From Paraburkholderia kururiensis JCM 10599 = LMG 19447 (GTDB taxonomy: Bacteria; Pseudomonadota; Gammaproteobacteria; Burkholderiales; Burkholderiaceae), in contig NZ_RJZE01000018.1 in NCBI RefSeq assembly GCF_003986935.1, positions 62,001 through 126,000 on the forward strand: a stretch of 64,000 nt of DNA, given 5' to 3'. Shown in pieces: positions 34,804-43,221 of the stretch (within the stretch, counting starts at the first letter, position 1; the number at the start of each line of letters is the position of its first letter). The notes under the pieces are model-generated. The model made no database searches. It saw only the letters and a program-made list of their open reading frames with translations, and was not told the DNA's origin. Position numbers and translations under genes: made by a program.

Positions 34804-35772
34804 ATGAGCGAATTACCGCTGACCAAGGTCCGCGTCAAGTCCATGACACTGCTTGCGGATAGCGTTGTTGGCCTCGTACTGGAGGCGCTGGACGGTCGCG
34901 ACCTGCCCGCCGCAGGCGCTGGCTCGCATGTTGATGTCAACCTGACCGCAAAGCTCTCCCGAAGTTACTCCGTCGTGCGCTGGGATGGCTCGCCAAAGCG
35001 TTATGAAATCGCGGTCGCCAGAGACGCCAGCAGTCGTGGCGGGTCGAGGCACATTCACGAAACGCTGCGCGTGGGCGATGTCCTGCAGATCGGTGAGCCT
35101 CGCAATCTGTTTGCGCTGGTAGAGAACGCGAGCTTGAGTGTGCTGTTCGCTGGCGGCATTGGAATTACGCCGCTCTGGTCCATGGTGCAGCGACTCGAAG
35201 CACTCGGACGTCCCTGGGTACTGCACTACGCGGCGCGTGACCGTGGCCGGGCTGCGTACATGTCGGATATCGAACAGCTATCTGCGGCTTCGGACAGCGG
35301 CAAACTGCACGTCTATTTCGACAACGAGCCAGGCGGACAACGGCTGGATATTGCGACGGTTCTTCGCGAAACCCCGAGCGATGCGCATGCATACTGCTGC
35401 GGCCCCCAGTCGATGCTTGACGCGTTCGAAGCGGCAGCGGCGGGCCGGCCTGCGGAGACGGTACATCTGGAGCGGTTTGCACCCGCGCAACAACAGGGTG
35501 CCAGCCGGGACTTCACGGTTGTACTGGCGAAATCGGGGCAGTCATTCGAAGTTCCGCATGATCAGTCGATTCTTGACGTGCTGCTCGAAAACGGCGTCGA
35601 CGTTCCGTATGGCTGCATGCAGGGGGCCTGTGGGCTTTGCGAGACGCGCGTCCTGGGTGGGACGCCTGATCATCGGGACAGCGTGTTGTCTGCGGAGGCC
35701 CGGGCTGCCGGGCAAAGCATGCTCATCTGCTGCTCGCGAAGCGCGACCCCCCTGCTGATGCTGGACGTGTGA
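34804..35772 (+). CDS. Flavin/2Fe-2S oxidoreductase (phthalate dioxygenase reductase/VanB type)
   Basis: 322 residues in the order flavin, NAD, 2Fe-2S. Flavin site SRSYSVVRWDG, NAD segment LFAGGIGITPLWSM, and a C-terminal plant-type cluster YGCMQGACGLCETRV with a distal LICC. This order is typical of class IA Rieske reductases. The natural partner is the Rieske oxygenase encoded at 25801-27018. Its ATG is 117 bp after the dehydrogenase stop, with AGGA upstream; no hairpin stands out in that gap. Confidence 0.9.
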   Translation: MSELPLTKVRVKSMTLLADSVVGLVLEALDGRDLPAAGAGSHVDVNLTAKLSRSYSVVRWDGSPKRYEIAVARDASSRGGSRHIHETLRVGDVLQIGEPRNLFALVENASLSVLFAGGIGITPLWSMVQRLEALGRPWVLHYAARDRGRAAYMSDIEQLSAASDSGKLHVYFDNEPGGQRLDIATVLRETPSDAHAYCCGPQSMLDAFEAAAAGRPAETVHLERFAPAQQQGASRDFTVVLAKSGQSFEVPHDQSILDVLLENGVDVPYGCMQGACGLCETRVLGGTPDHRDSVLSAEARAAGQSMLICCSRSATPLLMLDV

Positions 35773-35855
35773 TTTTCTTTTCGCATCGTCCAGCCTGTCG
35801 AGGACGTTGGCAGCCGCCTGCGCGTCGACAGCGTGCAGGAGGTGAACTGCCAGCT

Positions 35856-36311
35856 TCAAGGTGTGGCCGGGTCGAGTTCCACAGCCTGCCTGGCGAGTTG
35901 GGCACTGCGCACCCGGCTCATCAGGATGCGCAGACTGGCGACATCTTCACCACTGAGGCAACTAAAGAAGTCACGTTCGGCTTCGTCGATCCGGGATTCG
36001 CACCGGACCAGAACCTTGCGTCCCGCTGCAGTGGACGAGATCAGCATGGTGCGCTTGTTGAGCTGGGTCGATTTCCGTTCGACGAGTTTCTTGGCCTCAA
36101 GCGCGCGGATGAACTCGCCCATGGACTGTGCCGTCATCATCGTCTTGCGTGCCAGGTCGGCCGACGATACGGGCTCGTGGTGCGCAATCAGGTTGAGGAC
36201 CATGTATTGACCAGCCGTGATGTCGATCGCCAGCAGACATTCGTCGAGCCTGCGACGAATGAGTTGCTCGACTTGCTGGATATAGAAGAAGGTGCGAGCG
36301 CTAACGGACAT
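35856..36311 (-). CDS. MarR-family regulator, candidate regulator of the large cluster
   Basis: 151 residues. Winged helix at about 35-110: LIAHHEPVSSADLARKTMMTAQSMGEFIRALEAKKLV with a wing at LNKRTMLISST. It is encoded opposite to the reductase and etf genes and lies inside the cluster, so it is the best candidate to bind the twin palindromes at 29819-29926. Its start codon region (TAACGGAC, 36302-36309) is inversely repeated at 36397-36404 (GTCCGTTA), which might allow autoregulation, though that pair could be chance. Confidence 0.87.
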   Translation of the reverse strand: MSVSARTFFYIQQVEQLIRRRLDECLLAIDITAGQYMVLNLIAHHEPVSSADLARKTMMTAQSMGEFIRALEAKKLVERKSTQLNKRTMLISSTAAGRKVLVRCESRIDEAERDFFSCLSGEDVASLRILMSRVRSAQLARQAVELDPATP

Positions 36312-36652
36312 CGGATCCCACTTGTTGTCTTGGGGCTCGGGCCCATTCCGAGCGTTGGATCAGAAGAGTATACCGCCATTCCGGATAACGAAAATGGTCC
36401 GTTAGGTAGAGAAAAGCCGGAACCGTTCGGCGAGGTAAGGGCTGATGGGCCATTGGGCGCCGCGGTGACGCTGGAGTCCGGCGGCAGCACACCGGGCGGG
36501 CAGAAGAAGCCTGTTACCAGTATTTCCTGAATCAGCAGAACGGGCGCACAAATGACTCGAATCCTGGCGCCGCTTACGCGGAAGAATTCCGAGGGGCTTC
36601 AGACCAGTCAGCGGACTGGCGCCGGTCCCCTGACGACAAACAAGGAACGGAT
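36312..36652. other. Intergenic region between MarR and etfB
   Basis: 341 bp without a convincing gene. It holds a GTATAC hexamer (36368-36373), the outer half of a TAACGGAC/GTCCGTTA inverted repeat (36397-36404), and a CCAGTC-AGCG-GACTGG hairpin (36604-36619) 33 bp before the etfB start. Promoters for both divergent genes must lie here, but no strong -35/-10 pair stands out. Confidence 0.5.
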
Positions 36653-37462
36653 ATGAGGGTGTTAGTCGCAGTCAAGAGAGTGGTCGACTACAACGTGAAG
36701 GTCCGCGTGAAGACGGACGGCACGGGCGTCGACATTGCAAACGTGAAGATGTCGATGAACCCGTTCGACGAAATTGCCGTCGAGGAAGCCGTGCGCCTGA
36801 AGGAAGCGGGCGTGGCGACCGAGGTGATCGCGGTGTCGGCGGGCGTGGCGCAGGCGCAGGAGACGTTGCGCACGGCGCTGGCCATCGGCGCGGACCGGGC
36901 CATCCTGATCGAATCGAACGAAGACCTGCAGCCGCTCGCTGTGGCGAAGCTGCTCAAGGCCCTGGTCGACAAGGAACAGCCGCAGCTGGTCATCCTGGGC
37001 AAGCAGGCCATCGACGACGACTCCAACCAGACCGGCCAGATGCTTGCCGCACTCGCGAACCTGCCGCAGGCGACGTTCGCCTCGAAGGTGACGGTTGCAG
37101 ACGAGGGTGGGCAACTGCGGGCCACGGTGATGCGCGAAGTGGACGGCGGTGCCGAAACGCTCTCGCTGAAGCTGCCCGCCGTGGTCACGACCGACCTGCG
37201 CCTGAACGAGCCGCGCTACGTGACGCTGCCCAACATCATGAAGGCGAAGAAGAAGCCGCTCGAAACCATCAAGCCCGAGGACCTCGGCGTGGATGTGACG
37301 CCGCGCCTGAAGACGCTGAAGGTTGCCGAGCCGCCGAAGCGCTCGGCCGGCGTGAAGGTGCCGGACGTGAAGACGCTGGTGGAGAAGCTGTCGGCCTCAG
37401 TTAGTGCTTTAGCACTTACTGGGGCCCCATGCAGGGCGAAGACCGAAGCGAAGGTGCTGTAA
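36653..37462 (+). CDS. etfB: Electron transfer flavoprotein beta subunit with a C-terminal in-frame insertion
   Basis: 269 residues. From KRVVDYNVKVRVK through GKQAIDDDSNQTGQ to the TTDLRLNEPRYVTLPN block it follows the Burkholderiales EtfB sequence closely. The usual C-terminus reads LVEKL directly followed by KTEAKVL; here sixteen residues (SASVSALALTGAPCRA) are inserted between them, encoded by 37391-37438. EtfB with EtfA carries electrons from acyl-CoA dehydrogenases to the quinone pool. It is probably a second, cluster-dedicated copy. GGAACGG precedes the ATG. Confidence 0.93.
   Translation: MRVLVAVKRVVDYNVKVRVKTDGTGVDIANVKMSMNPFDEIAVEEAVRLKEAGVATEVIAVSAGVAQAQETLRTALAIGADRAILIESNEDLQPLAVAKLLKALVDKEQPQLVILGKQAIDDDSNQTGQMLAALANLPQATFASKVTVADEGGQLRATVMREVDGGAETLSLKLPAVVTTDLRLNEPRYVTLPNIMKAKKKPLETIKPEDLGVDVTPRLKTLKVAEPPKRSAGVKVPDVKTLVEKLSASVSALALTGAPCRAKTEAKVL
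37391..37438. repeat. 48-nt in-frame insert with palindrome inside etfB
   Basis: The insert contains an imperfect 24-nt palindrome (37398-37421): CAGT-T-AGTGC-TTTA-GCACT-T-ACTG, nine pairs with one T/T mismatch, followed at once by GGGGCCCC. Such a structure looks like a dispersed palindromic element rather than coding drift. The reading frame is kept (48 = 16 codons). Confidence 0.65.
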
Positions 37463-37476
37463 GGGAGCGACGACAA

Positions 37477-38412
37477 ATGACGATTCTGGTAATTGCGGAA
37501 CACGACAACGCGACCGTGAAGGGCGCGACGCTGAACACGGTGGCGGCTGCGACGAAGATCGGTGGCGACGTGCACGTGCTGGTAGCCGGCCACAATGCGC
37601 AGGGCGCGGCCGAAGCCGCAGCGAAGATTGCGGGCGTATCGAAGGTCCTGCTCGCCGATGCGCCGCAGCTCGAAGCGGGCCTCGCGGAGAACGTCGAGGC
37701 GACGGTACTGAACATCGCGAAGGACTACTCGCACATCCTCGCGCCGGCCACGGCCGCGGGCAAGAACGTGACGCCGCGCATCGCGGCGAAGCTCGACGTG
37801 GCGCAGATCAGCGACATCACGGCCGTGGTCAGCGCCGACACGTTCGAGCGTCCTATCTATGCGGGCAATGCGATTGCAACGGTGCAGTCGGCGGACCCGA
37901 TCAAGGTCATCACGGTGCGCACCACGGGCTTCGACGCCGTGGCAGCCGAAGGCGGCAGCGCGTCCATCGAGAAGATCGAGGCAGCGCCGGACGCCGGCAT
38001 CTCGCAGTTCGTGAGCCGCGAAGTGACGAAGCTTGACCGTCCCGAGCTGACGAGCGCGAACATCATCGTCTCGGGCGGCCGGGGTCTCGGCAGCGGCGAG
38101 AACTACACGAAGGTGCTGGAGCCGCTCGCCGACAAGCTGGGTGCAGCGCTGGGCGCCTCGCGCGCGGCGGTGGACGCGGGCTACGTGCCCAACGACTACC
38201 AGGTGGGCCAGACGGGCAAGATCGTGGCGCCGCAGTTGTACGTGGCGGTGGGCATCTCGGGTGCGATCCAGCATCTGGCCGGCATGAAGGACTCGAAGGT
38301 GATTGTCGCGATCAACAAGGACCCCGAAGCACCGATCTTCAGCGTGGCCGACTACGGCCTCGTCGGTGATCTGTTTGCGCTCGTGCCCGAACTCGTCGCC
38401 ACGGCCTCGTAA
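37477..38412 (+). CDS. etfA: Electron transfer flavoprotein alpha subunit
   Basis: 311 residues. The FAD-binding C-terminal half is complete: SGGRGLGSGENY, GASRAAVDAGYVPNDYQVGQTGK, LYVAVGISGAIQHLAGM and INKDPEAPIFSVADYGLVGD. It forms the ETF heterodimer with EtfB, accepting electrons from the cluster acyl-CoA dehydrogenase. Start at ATG 37477, 14 bp after etfB, with GGGAG upstream; the longer in-frame start at 37429 lies within etfB. Confidence 0.95.
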   Translation: MTILVIAEHDNATVKGATLNTVAAATKIGGDVHVLVAGHNAQGAAEAAAKIAGVSKVLLADAPQLEAGLAENVEATVLNIAKDYSHILAPATAAGKNVTPRIAAKLDVAQISDITAVVSADTFERPIYAGNAIATVQSADPIKVITVRTTGFDAVAAEGGSASIEKIEAAPDAGISQFVSREVTKLDRPELTSANIIVSGGRGLGSGENYTKVLEPLADKLGAALGASRAAVDAGYVPNDYQVGQTGKIVAPQLYVAVGISGAIQHLAGMKDSKVIVAINKDPEAPIFSVADYGLVGDLFALVPELVATAS

Positions 38413-38560
38413 GCGGCAAGGAACAAGCGGACGCCCGTCACCGCAGCGTCCACCTGTTTGCACGGCGATGAAAACTGATGTGCTGGCCCGATTGCTGCCC
38501 ATGTTGGTCTCCGCTGCCCTTGTCCTGGGCCGGGGGGGGGGCTGCTCCTGCCGCGACCGG

Positions 38561-38806
38561 CTAGCGAAACGCGCTCATTTGCGACGAGATCATCTGCAGC
38601 ATCTTGTTCGACGCAACGGACAACGTGCGTCCCACACGCGTCACGAGATGCGCTTCGGCGTTCTGAAGGATCGGGTGTTCAATGGGAATGGCCTTCAGTT
38701 GCCCAGCCTTGAGTTCGCCGACAACAGCAAAAGCCGGTAGCACCAGGATCCCGAGTTCGGAAAGGGCGAACTGCTTCATGATGTTGATGGAGTTGGTCGT
38801 GACCCC
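38561..38806 (-). pseudogene. LysR-type regulator remnant (C-terminal end)
   Basis: About 80 codons matching the end of a LysR effector domain (FALSELGILVLPAFAV, then KAGQLKAIPIEHPI and AEAHLVTRVGR). The frame opens just after an in-frame stop near 38807, and no N-terminal helix-turn-helix is present. The truncated edge lies within 10 bp of the GntR stop codon, so the GntR segment seems to have been joined here by rearrangement. A ten-G run (38532-38541) lies just beyond its 3' end. The 150 bp between etfA and this remnant show nothing else. Confidence 0.7.
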
Positions 38807-38812
38807 GCAACG

Positions 38813-39526
38813 CTATTTGGACGTTCTATCGAGATAACGTTGAGCCGCGCGGATCACGTGCCGCTCCGCGAGCAGCGCAGCGAGTGCCGCGTCGCCGGAC
38901 TGGACGGCGCGCAGAATCGCCGCGTGCTCTTCCCAGGTCTGCCGTATTTCGTCTTCCGCCGCATTCACGAACAGCATTCGCGTGCGATCGCGCAGCGTTC
39001 GCATGAGGTCGGCGAGCATGGTGTTTGCACCCGCTGCATAGAGAAGATCGTGAAAGCGGGCATTGAGGTCGAGCAGTTTCGCCGTTTCTCCAGATGCCAT
39101 CTTGGCATTGCCTTCGGCCAGAACGTCGGCGACCTTGCTGGCGAGTTCGGGGGTGCAATGCTCCGCGGCCAGTCGGGCGTTTAGCCCCTCGAGGGTAGCC
39201 CGGATCTGCACCATTTCGCGCGCGGAAGCGGGGTCAAGCGATGCAACGATTGCTCCGTGGCGGGGCCTGACTTCGACCAGCCCCTCCGCAGCCAGCGCAC
39301 GCAAGGCCTCGCGAACGGGTACACGCGAGACGTTCAGTTCTTCCGCGATGCGCCCTTCGATGAGACGCGTGCCCGGCGCATAGGACCCTGAGGTAATGGA
39401 CTCCCTGATCCGCGCGGTGACCAGTTCGGACAGCTGGCGGTGAAGAATCGGAGCGGAACCGGGCCGCTCCCGATTGTCTGCCGGATTGCCTGCCGTTGTC
39501 GCTGCGATATCCGACGGTGTGTTCAT
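38813..39526 (-). CDS. GntR-family (FadR/FCD-type) transcriptional regulator
   Basis: 237 residues. N-terminal winged helix (about 35-95): ARIRESITSGSYAPGTRLIEG, AEELNVSRVPVREALRALAAEGLV and RPRHGAIV. The C-terminal part is an all-helical FCD effector domain with DLNARFHDLLYAAG and EEHAAILRAVQSGD. Such regulators often answer to carboxylic acids. The ATG at 39526 gives the common family length; an in-frame start at 39577 is possible. Its upstream region carries TTTTGTATAGTC, related to GTATAC sites before the porin (43294) and redox-cluster (45963) genes. It probably regulates the porin-permease-TerC operon just upstream. Confidence 0.9.
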   Translation of the reverse strand: MNTPSDIAATTAGNPADNRERPGSAPILHRQLSELVTARIRESITSGSYAPGTRLIEGRIAEELNVSRVPVREALRALAAEGLVEVRPRHGAIVASLDPASAREMVQIRATLEGLNARLAAEHCTPELASKVADVLAEGNAKMASGETAKLLDLNARFHDLLYAAGANTMLADLMRTLRDRTRMLFVNAAEDEIRQTWEEHAAILRAVQSGDAALAALLAERHVIRAAQRYLDRTSK

Positions 39527-39645
39527 TGGGCGTTCACGCTCGTTAATGCGGCCGGATTGCCGACTATACAAAATCAATCGCCAATTCTAGCGCACTCCCG
39601 GTTTTTTGTAGACAGTACACTCGCGCGGACCATTGACCGACGCGA

Positions 39646-39684
39646 CAGGCAAGCCGGCCGGCGCAGCGCCGGCCGGCTTGCCTG
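39646..39684. terminator. 39-nt perfect palindrome, probable terminator of the TerC operon
   Basis: Nineteen base pairs, CAGGCAAGCCGGCCGGCGC and its complement, around a single central A, beginning 24 bp beyond the TerC stop codon. No T-run follows on either strand, so it is not a textbook intrinsic terminator, but position and stability fit a transcription stop or 3' stabiliser for the leftward operon. Confidence 0.6.
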
Positions 39685-39708
39685 AGCGGCGCTCGCCCAC
39701 CGAGGGCA

Positions 39709-40434
39709 TTACCCCGCGTGCACGCGGCTCGCAGCCACACGGCCCAATAGCGGAACGATGATTGCCGCCGCAATGCACGTCAGCGCGCTAACGGTGGCGA
39801 GACTCAAGCCCGGAATCAATGGGAGCAGCCCGCGCAACACGCCGCGAGCCGTGGGGTCCGCCAGCACCAGTTCGCCAGCGATCCAGCCGAGGAGGCCCGC
39901 GCCAGCGTATACAAGTGCCGGCACGCGCTCGAGCACCGCAAGGATAAGCCGGCTGCCGAACGCAATGACGGGGGCGCCCATTGCCAGACCCACGAATGTG
40001 ACGACGAGCTGAGACTTCTCCGGTAGCGACTGGGCCACCGCGGCCGTGGCCAGCGCGTTGTCCAGGCTCATCGCGAGATCGGCCCACATGATGGTTGTCA
40101 CCGCTCGCCACAACGCGGTGGTCTGGCTGACAGATGCACCGTCCTCGCCCGGTCGTACGAGCTGCACGCCAATCCACATCAACAGCGCTGCGGCGATCAG
40201 ATGCATGAAGGGGATGGCGAGCAGCTTGCCGATCACCCCGATCAGCACGACCCGGAGCACGATGCCAAGCCCGGTGCCGAGCAGGATCCCGAGACGCTGC
40301 TGCCTTGCGGGGAGGGAGCGGCAGGCCATTGCGATGGCGATGGCGTTATCCCCCCCTAGCAGCACGTTGACGAAGACAATCTGGATAGCCGCCCAGCCGT
40401 CATGCGCCAGCGTTTCCGAAACGAACAGGGTCAT
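39709..40434 (-). CDS. TerC-family integral membrane protein
   Basis: 241 residues, about seven membrane helices. The family acidic motifs LLGGDNAIAIAMA (about 26-38) and MWADLAMSLDNALA (about 115-128), with membrane-embedded Asp and Asn, are present. TerC proteins are linked to tellurite resistance and, in some members, to metal ion (Mn) export during membrane-protein metalation. It starts 12 bp after the permease gene, so the two are co-transcribed. The link to aromatic catabolism is not evident. Confidence 0.88.
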   Translation of the reverse strand: MTLFVSETLAHDGWAAIQIVFVNVLLGGDNAIAIAMACRSLPARQQRLGILLGTGLGIVLRVVLIGVIGKLLAIPFMHLIAAALLMWIGVQLVRPGEDGASVSQTTALWRAVTTIMWADLAMSLDNALATAAVAQSLPEKSQLVVTFVGLAMGAPVIAFGSRLILAVLERVPALVYAGAGLLGWIAGELVLADPTARGVLRGLLPLIPGLSLATVSALTCIAAAIIVPLLGRVAASRVHAG

Positions 40435-40446
40435 GGAAGGTACCGT

Positions 40447-42027
40447 TCAACTGATCGCCACGGCGAAAAGGGTGGCGGCGATCAGGCCGCAGACCACGGG
40501 CACGAAAAGGGCACGCACCGCGTCCAGCACCGGCACGCGCGCGAAGCCCGTGACGGCGATGAGCGAGGACCAGGCAACGAGCGTCCCGCCTCCGGTCCAC
40601 ACGGCGCCCATCTGGCCGATGGCGGCGAGCGTGGAAGCCGGCATGTGAGCCATCGGAGCCAGCGCGCCCGACAGCGAGCCAGTCAGCGGAAGACCGGCGA
40701 AGCCGGAACCGTCGATGCCGGTGATCATCCCCGTCAACAGCACGCCGAACGACACGAGTATCGGGCTGTGCGGAATGAACTGACTGCACGCCTGGACCAG
40801 TTCGAAGAGCAGCGATGGGACGTGGGCGCCGGACTCGATGCCGAGGATCGGACCCGCGGTGCTGCTGTCGCCGACGAAGAAGAACCCGGCAATCGGCAGC
40901 ACGGCGCCCATGGCCTTGAACGCGAACACGAAGCCATCGATGATGTGCGACGCTGTGCGGTCGAGGAAGCCTTTGCGTCCGTAGGAAAGCGTCGTCAGCA
41001 TCATCAGGACTGCTGCCATTCCGCCGATCAGCGAAGCCGCATCGCCGCCGCGAATGACGGACGCTCCGACGAGATCCGGCCGGGTCATCACGATCACCAC
41101 CGCAAGGAACGTAAGCGGCGTGATGATGGAGAACACCTTCGACCACATTCCCCTTCTTGGCGGGAACACGGTATCCACCATCGACGGCAGCGTGAGCACT
41201 GCCGCCCCGGAGGAAAGGTCCGGCACGGCTTCGCCGACATCTGTGGTGTCGTCGTGTGCCCCGCTCGTGCTGCGTGCGAGTTCGGCTTTTGCAAAGCTGC
41301 CTTGATGAGCCTCGGGCTCGCTGCCCGGGTACAGCTCGCCCGAGAATTCCCATTCGGTCAGATTTTTCGCGCCGGCTTCCTTGACGTTCTTGCGCACCGT
41401 GAAGTACCAGCAGAGACCAAGTGCAACAGCGCCCGCAACGATGGACAGCAGCAGCGCGGTGTTCGCTACGGGCAGCATGTCGGTTCCCGCCGCCTTGGCG
41501 CTGATACCGGGCGCAACCTTGATCACGTAATCCGACGACAGGGCCATCCCCTGGCCGGCAATGGCAATGGCGACCGCGGCGCCCAGTGGAGGAAGTCCTG
41601 CATAGATCGCTGCTGGAATAAGAATCGCGCCGACCAGCGGCACCGCCGGCGTTGGCCAGAAGAACAGCGAAATCAGGTAAGTGATCAACGCGAGAATGAA
41701 GAAGGCCGCGTGACCGTTGACCATGATCTTTCTGAATGGCCGCACCATCCTCACGTCGGCGCCGATTTCTCGCAGCCCGTTGAGCAGGGCCGTCATCAAT
41801 GCGATGACCAGAAAAATGTTGAAGAGCTCGTGAGCGGCGGTCAGGCTGCCCATGAAGATGGCCTGCAACGCGGTGAGTACCTTGCCCGAGTACGCGAGCG
41901 CCACAGCGAAGGTGGCGAGAATGGCGGGAACGACAACGTTCGCGCGGAAAATCATGGTGACGACAATGGCCACTACGCCGACCAGATAACAGAAGTGGGC
42001 CGGCGTGAGGGCAGTGAGAGGGTGCAT
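40447..42027 (-). CDS. Polytopic permease, probable organic-anion or ion-coupled transporter
   Basis: 526 residues, twelve or more hydrophobic helices with a hydrophilic loop at about 210-290. Gly/Ser-rich re-entrant-like segments occur in both halves (GQGMALSSDYVIKVAPG; IDGSGFAGLPLTGSLSG), suggesting the ion-transporter superfamily (dicarboxylate or citrate carriers), but I do not recognise the exact family. The ATG at 42027 has GAGG upstream; the longer frame from 42108 overlaps the spacer to the porin gene. It lies between porin and TerC genes in one operon and probably imports the solute admitted by the porin. Confidence 0.7.
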   Translation of the reverse strand: MHPLTALTPAHFCYLVGVVAIVVTMIFRANVVVPAILATFAVALAYSGKVLTALQAIFMGSLTAAHELFNIFLVIALMTALLNGLREIGADVRMVRPFRKIMVNGHAAFFILALITYLISLFFWPTPAVPLVGAILIPAAIYAGLPPLGAAVAIAIAGQGMALSSDYVIKVAPGISAKAAGTDMLPVANTALLLSIVAGAVALGLCWYFTVRKNVKEAGAKNLTEWEFSGELYPGSEPEAHQGSFAKAELARSTSGAHDDTTDVGEAVPDLSSGAAVLTLPSMVDTVFPPRRGMWSKVFSIITPLTFLAVVIVMTRPDLVGASVIRGGDAASLIGGMAAVLMMLTTLSYGRKGFLDRTASHIIDGFVFAFKAMGAVLPIAGFFFVGDSSTAGPILGIESGAHVPSLLFELVQACSQFIPHSPILVSFGVLLTGMITGIDGSGFAGLPLTGSLSGALAPMAHMPASTLAAIGQMGAVWTGGGTLVAWSSLIAVTGFARVPVLDAVRALFVPVVCGLIAATLFAVAIS

Positions 42028-42126
42028 GAGGAACCTCGGCTCGGATAGTGGGGTGTGCAGACAACGTGGTTTTGTGGGGCGGCCTCTTTCGAGGACCGTC
42101 GGACGCACTTCGGTGCCGCTATACCG

Positions 42127-43221
42127 TTAGAAGCTGTGCCGCAGACCGACGCCTATCGAGGCCTGTTTCTGGTTGCTCGACGGTTCGATGAACTGCGTGA
42201 CCTGGGCGACCGCGGCATCGCCCATCGCGCGCTGGAACGTGGCGAACGCATAGAGATCCGTACGCTTTGACAGGCTGTAGGTCGCCGTCGCGTTGTACTG
42301 GAGGTAGCGGGGGTCGCCATCGTTGGCGTCGATCTTGCCATCGGTATACGTGACGCCGAGTCCGGCGGAGAACGCCGGGGTAAAGAAGTAGACGCCGTTG
42401 ACTTCGTAGTTCATGAAGTTGACGTTCTGGCCTTCGAAGCCGGCCTTGTAGGTCGTGCTCGTGATGTCGCCGCCCAGCTTGACCGGGCCGAACCGGTAGG
42501 CCGCGCCGCCGCCGACCGTCAGGAACGAATGCGCGACCGTCACGAACTGGCCGATGGCGGAGTTCGTGGCTTTCCAGAACGTCCCGGCCGACCGGTCTCC
42601 GGGCTGCCGCGCGTAGGTCATGCCGAAGCCGACATATAACGGACCGTCGTCGTAGCTGCCGCCGATGCTCCACATGCTGTCCTTGCCGAAGCTTCCGGCC
42701 TGGCCGCCGAAGCTGTACAGCGCGCTGCCGGTGAACGCCCCGTAGGTTTTCGTGTATTTCACGGAATTGTCGACGCGTACGCCGCGGTTCGTCAGATCCA
42801 TGTCGCCCGGGTGCTCCATGTAGACGGACCAGTCCGCGGCGGTGAGATGAGCAACGTAATCCACCATCGATTCGTATTGACGGCCGAAGGTCAACGCACC
42901 CCAGCGGTCGTTCTGGATCCCGACGTAGGCCTGACGGCCGAACATCAGGCCACCCTGGCCGAGCGATCCGTCCGTGACGTCAAAGCCGTTCTCGAGCCGG
43001 AAAATTGCCTGCGTTCCGCCGCCCAGGTCTTCCCTGCCGAGCAGCCCGAAACGGCTGCCGCGCGTCGTGCCGCTGCTCATTGCCCATGTTTTCCCGCCCC
43101 CCTGGTTGGTTGTGTACTGAATCGAGGCGTCAATCAGACCATATAACGTGACACTTCCCTGTGCATGCGCGGCGGCGGCGGTGCACGAAAGTACGGCAGC
43201 GGTACAGAGCGTCTTGTTCAT
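42127..43221 (-). CDS. OmpC-type porin
   Basis: 364 residues. Signal peptide MNKTLCTAAVLSCTAAAAHA, cleaved before QGSVTLYGLID, and terminal RHSF give the standard Burkholderiales porin frame. FGLLGREDLGGGTQAIF and the FGRQAYVGIQ strand are present. It lacks the GAPFxLFHTSP block of the two other porins in the window. AGGA lies upstream of the ATG. The upstream AT-rich stretch contains TTTTTTGTATACGACATAC on the coding strand (about 43290-43310), a candidate operator overlapping the promoter. First gene of the porin-permease-TerC operon. Confidence 0.92.
   Translation of the reverse strand: MNKTLCTAAVLSCTAAAAHAQGSVTLYGLIDASIQYTTNQGGGKTWAMSSGTTRGSRFGLLGREDLGGGTQAIFRLENGFDVTDGSLGQGGLMFGRQAYVGIQNDRWGALTFGRQYESMVDYVAHLTAADWSVYMEHPGDMDLTNRGVRVDNSVKYTKTYGAFTGSALYSFGGQAGSFGKDSMWSIGGSYDDGPLYVGFGMTYARQPGDRSAGTFWKATNSAIGQFVTVAHSFLTVGGGAAYRFGPVKLGGDITSTTYKAGFEGQNVNFMNYEVNGVYFFTPAFSAGLGVTYTDGKIDANDGDPRYLQYNATATYSLSKRTDLYAFATFQRAMGDAAVAQVTQFIEPSSNQKQASIGVGLRHSF

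Noticed and set aside
38532..38541. Ten-G homopolymer as a phase-variation switch
   Set aside because: It lies outside any intact gene, next to a LysR remnant, so slippage would have no evident effect.
40402..42048. Long plus-strand and second minus-strand frames over the permease gene
   Set aside because: Both give highly charged, repetitive translations; the chosen frame gives a coherent polytopic membrane protein with GAGG before its ATG.
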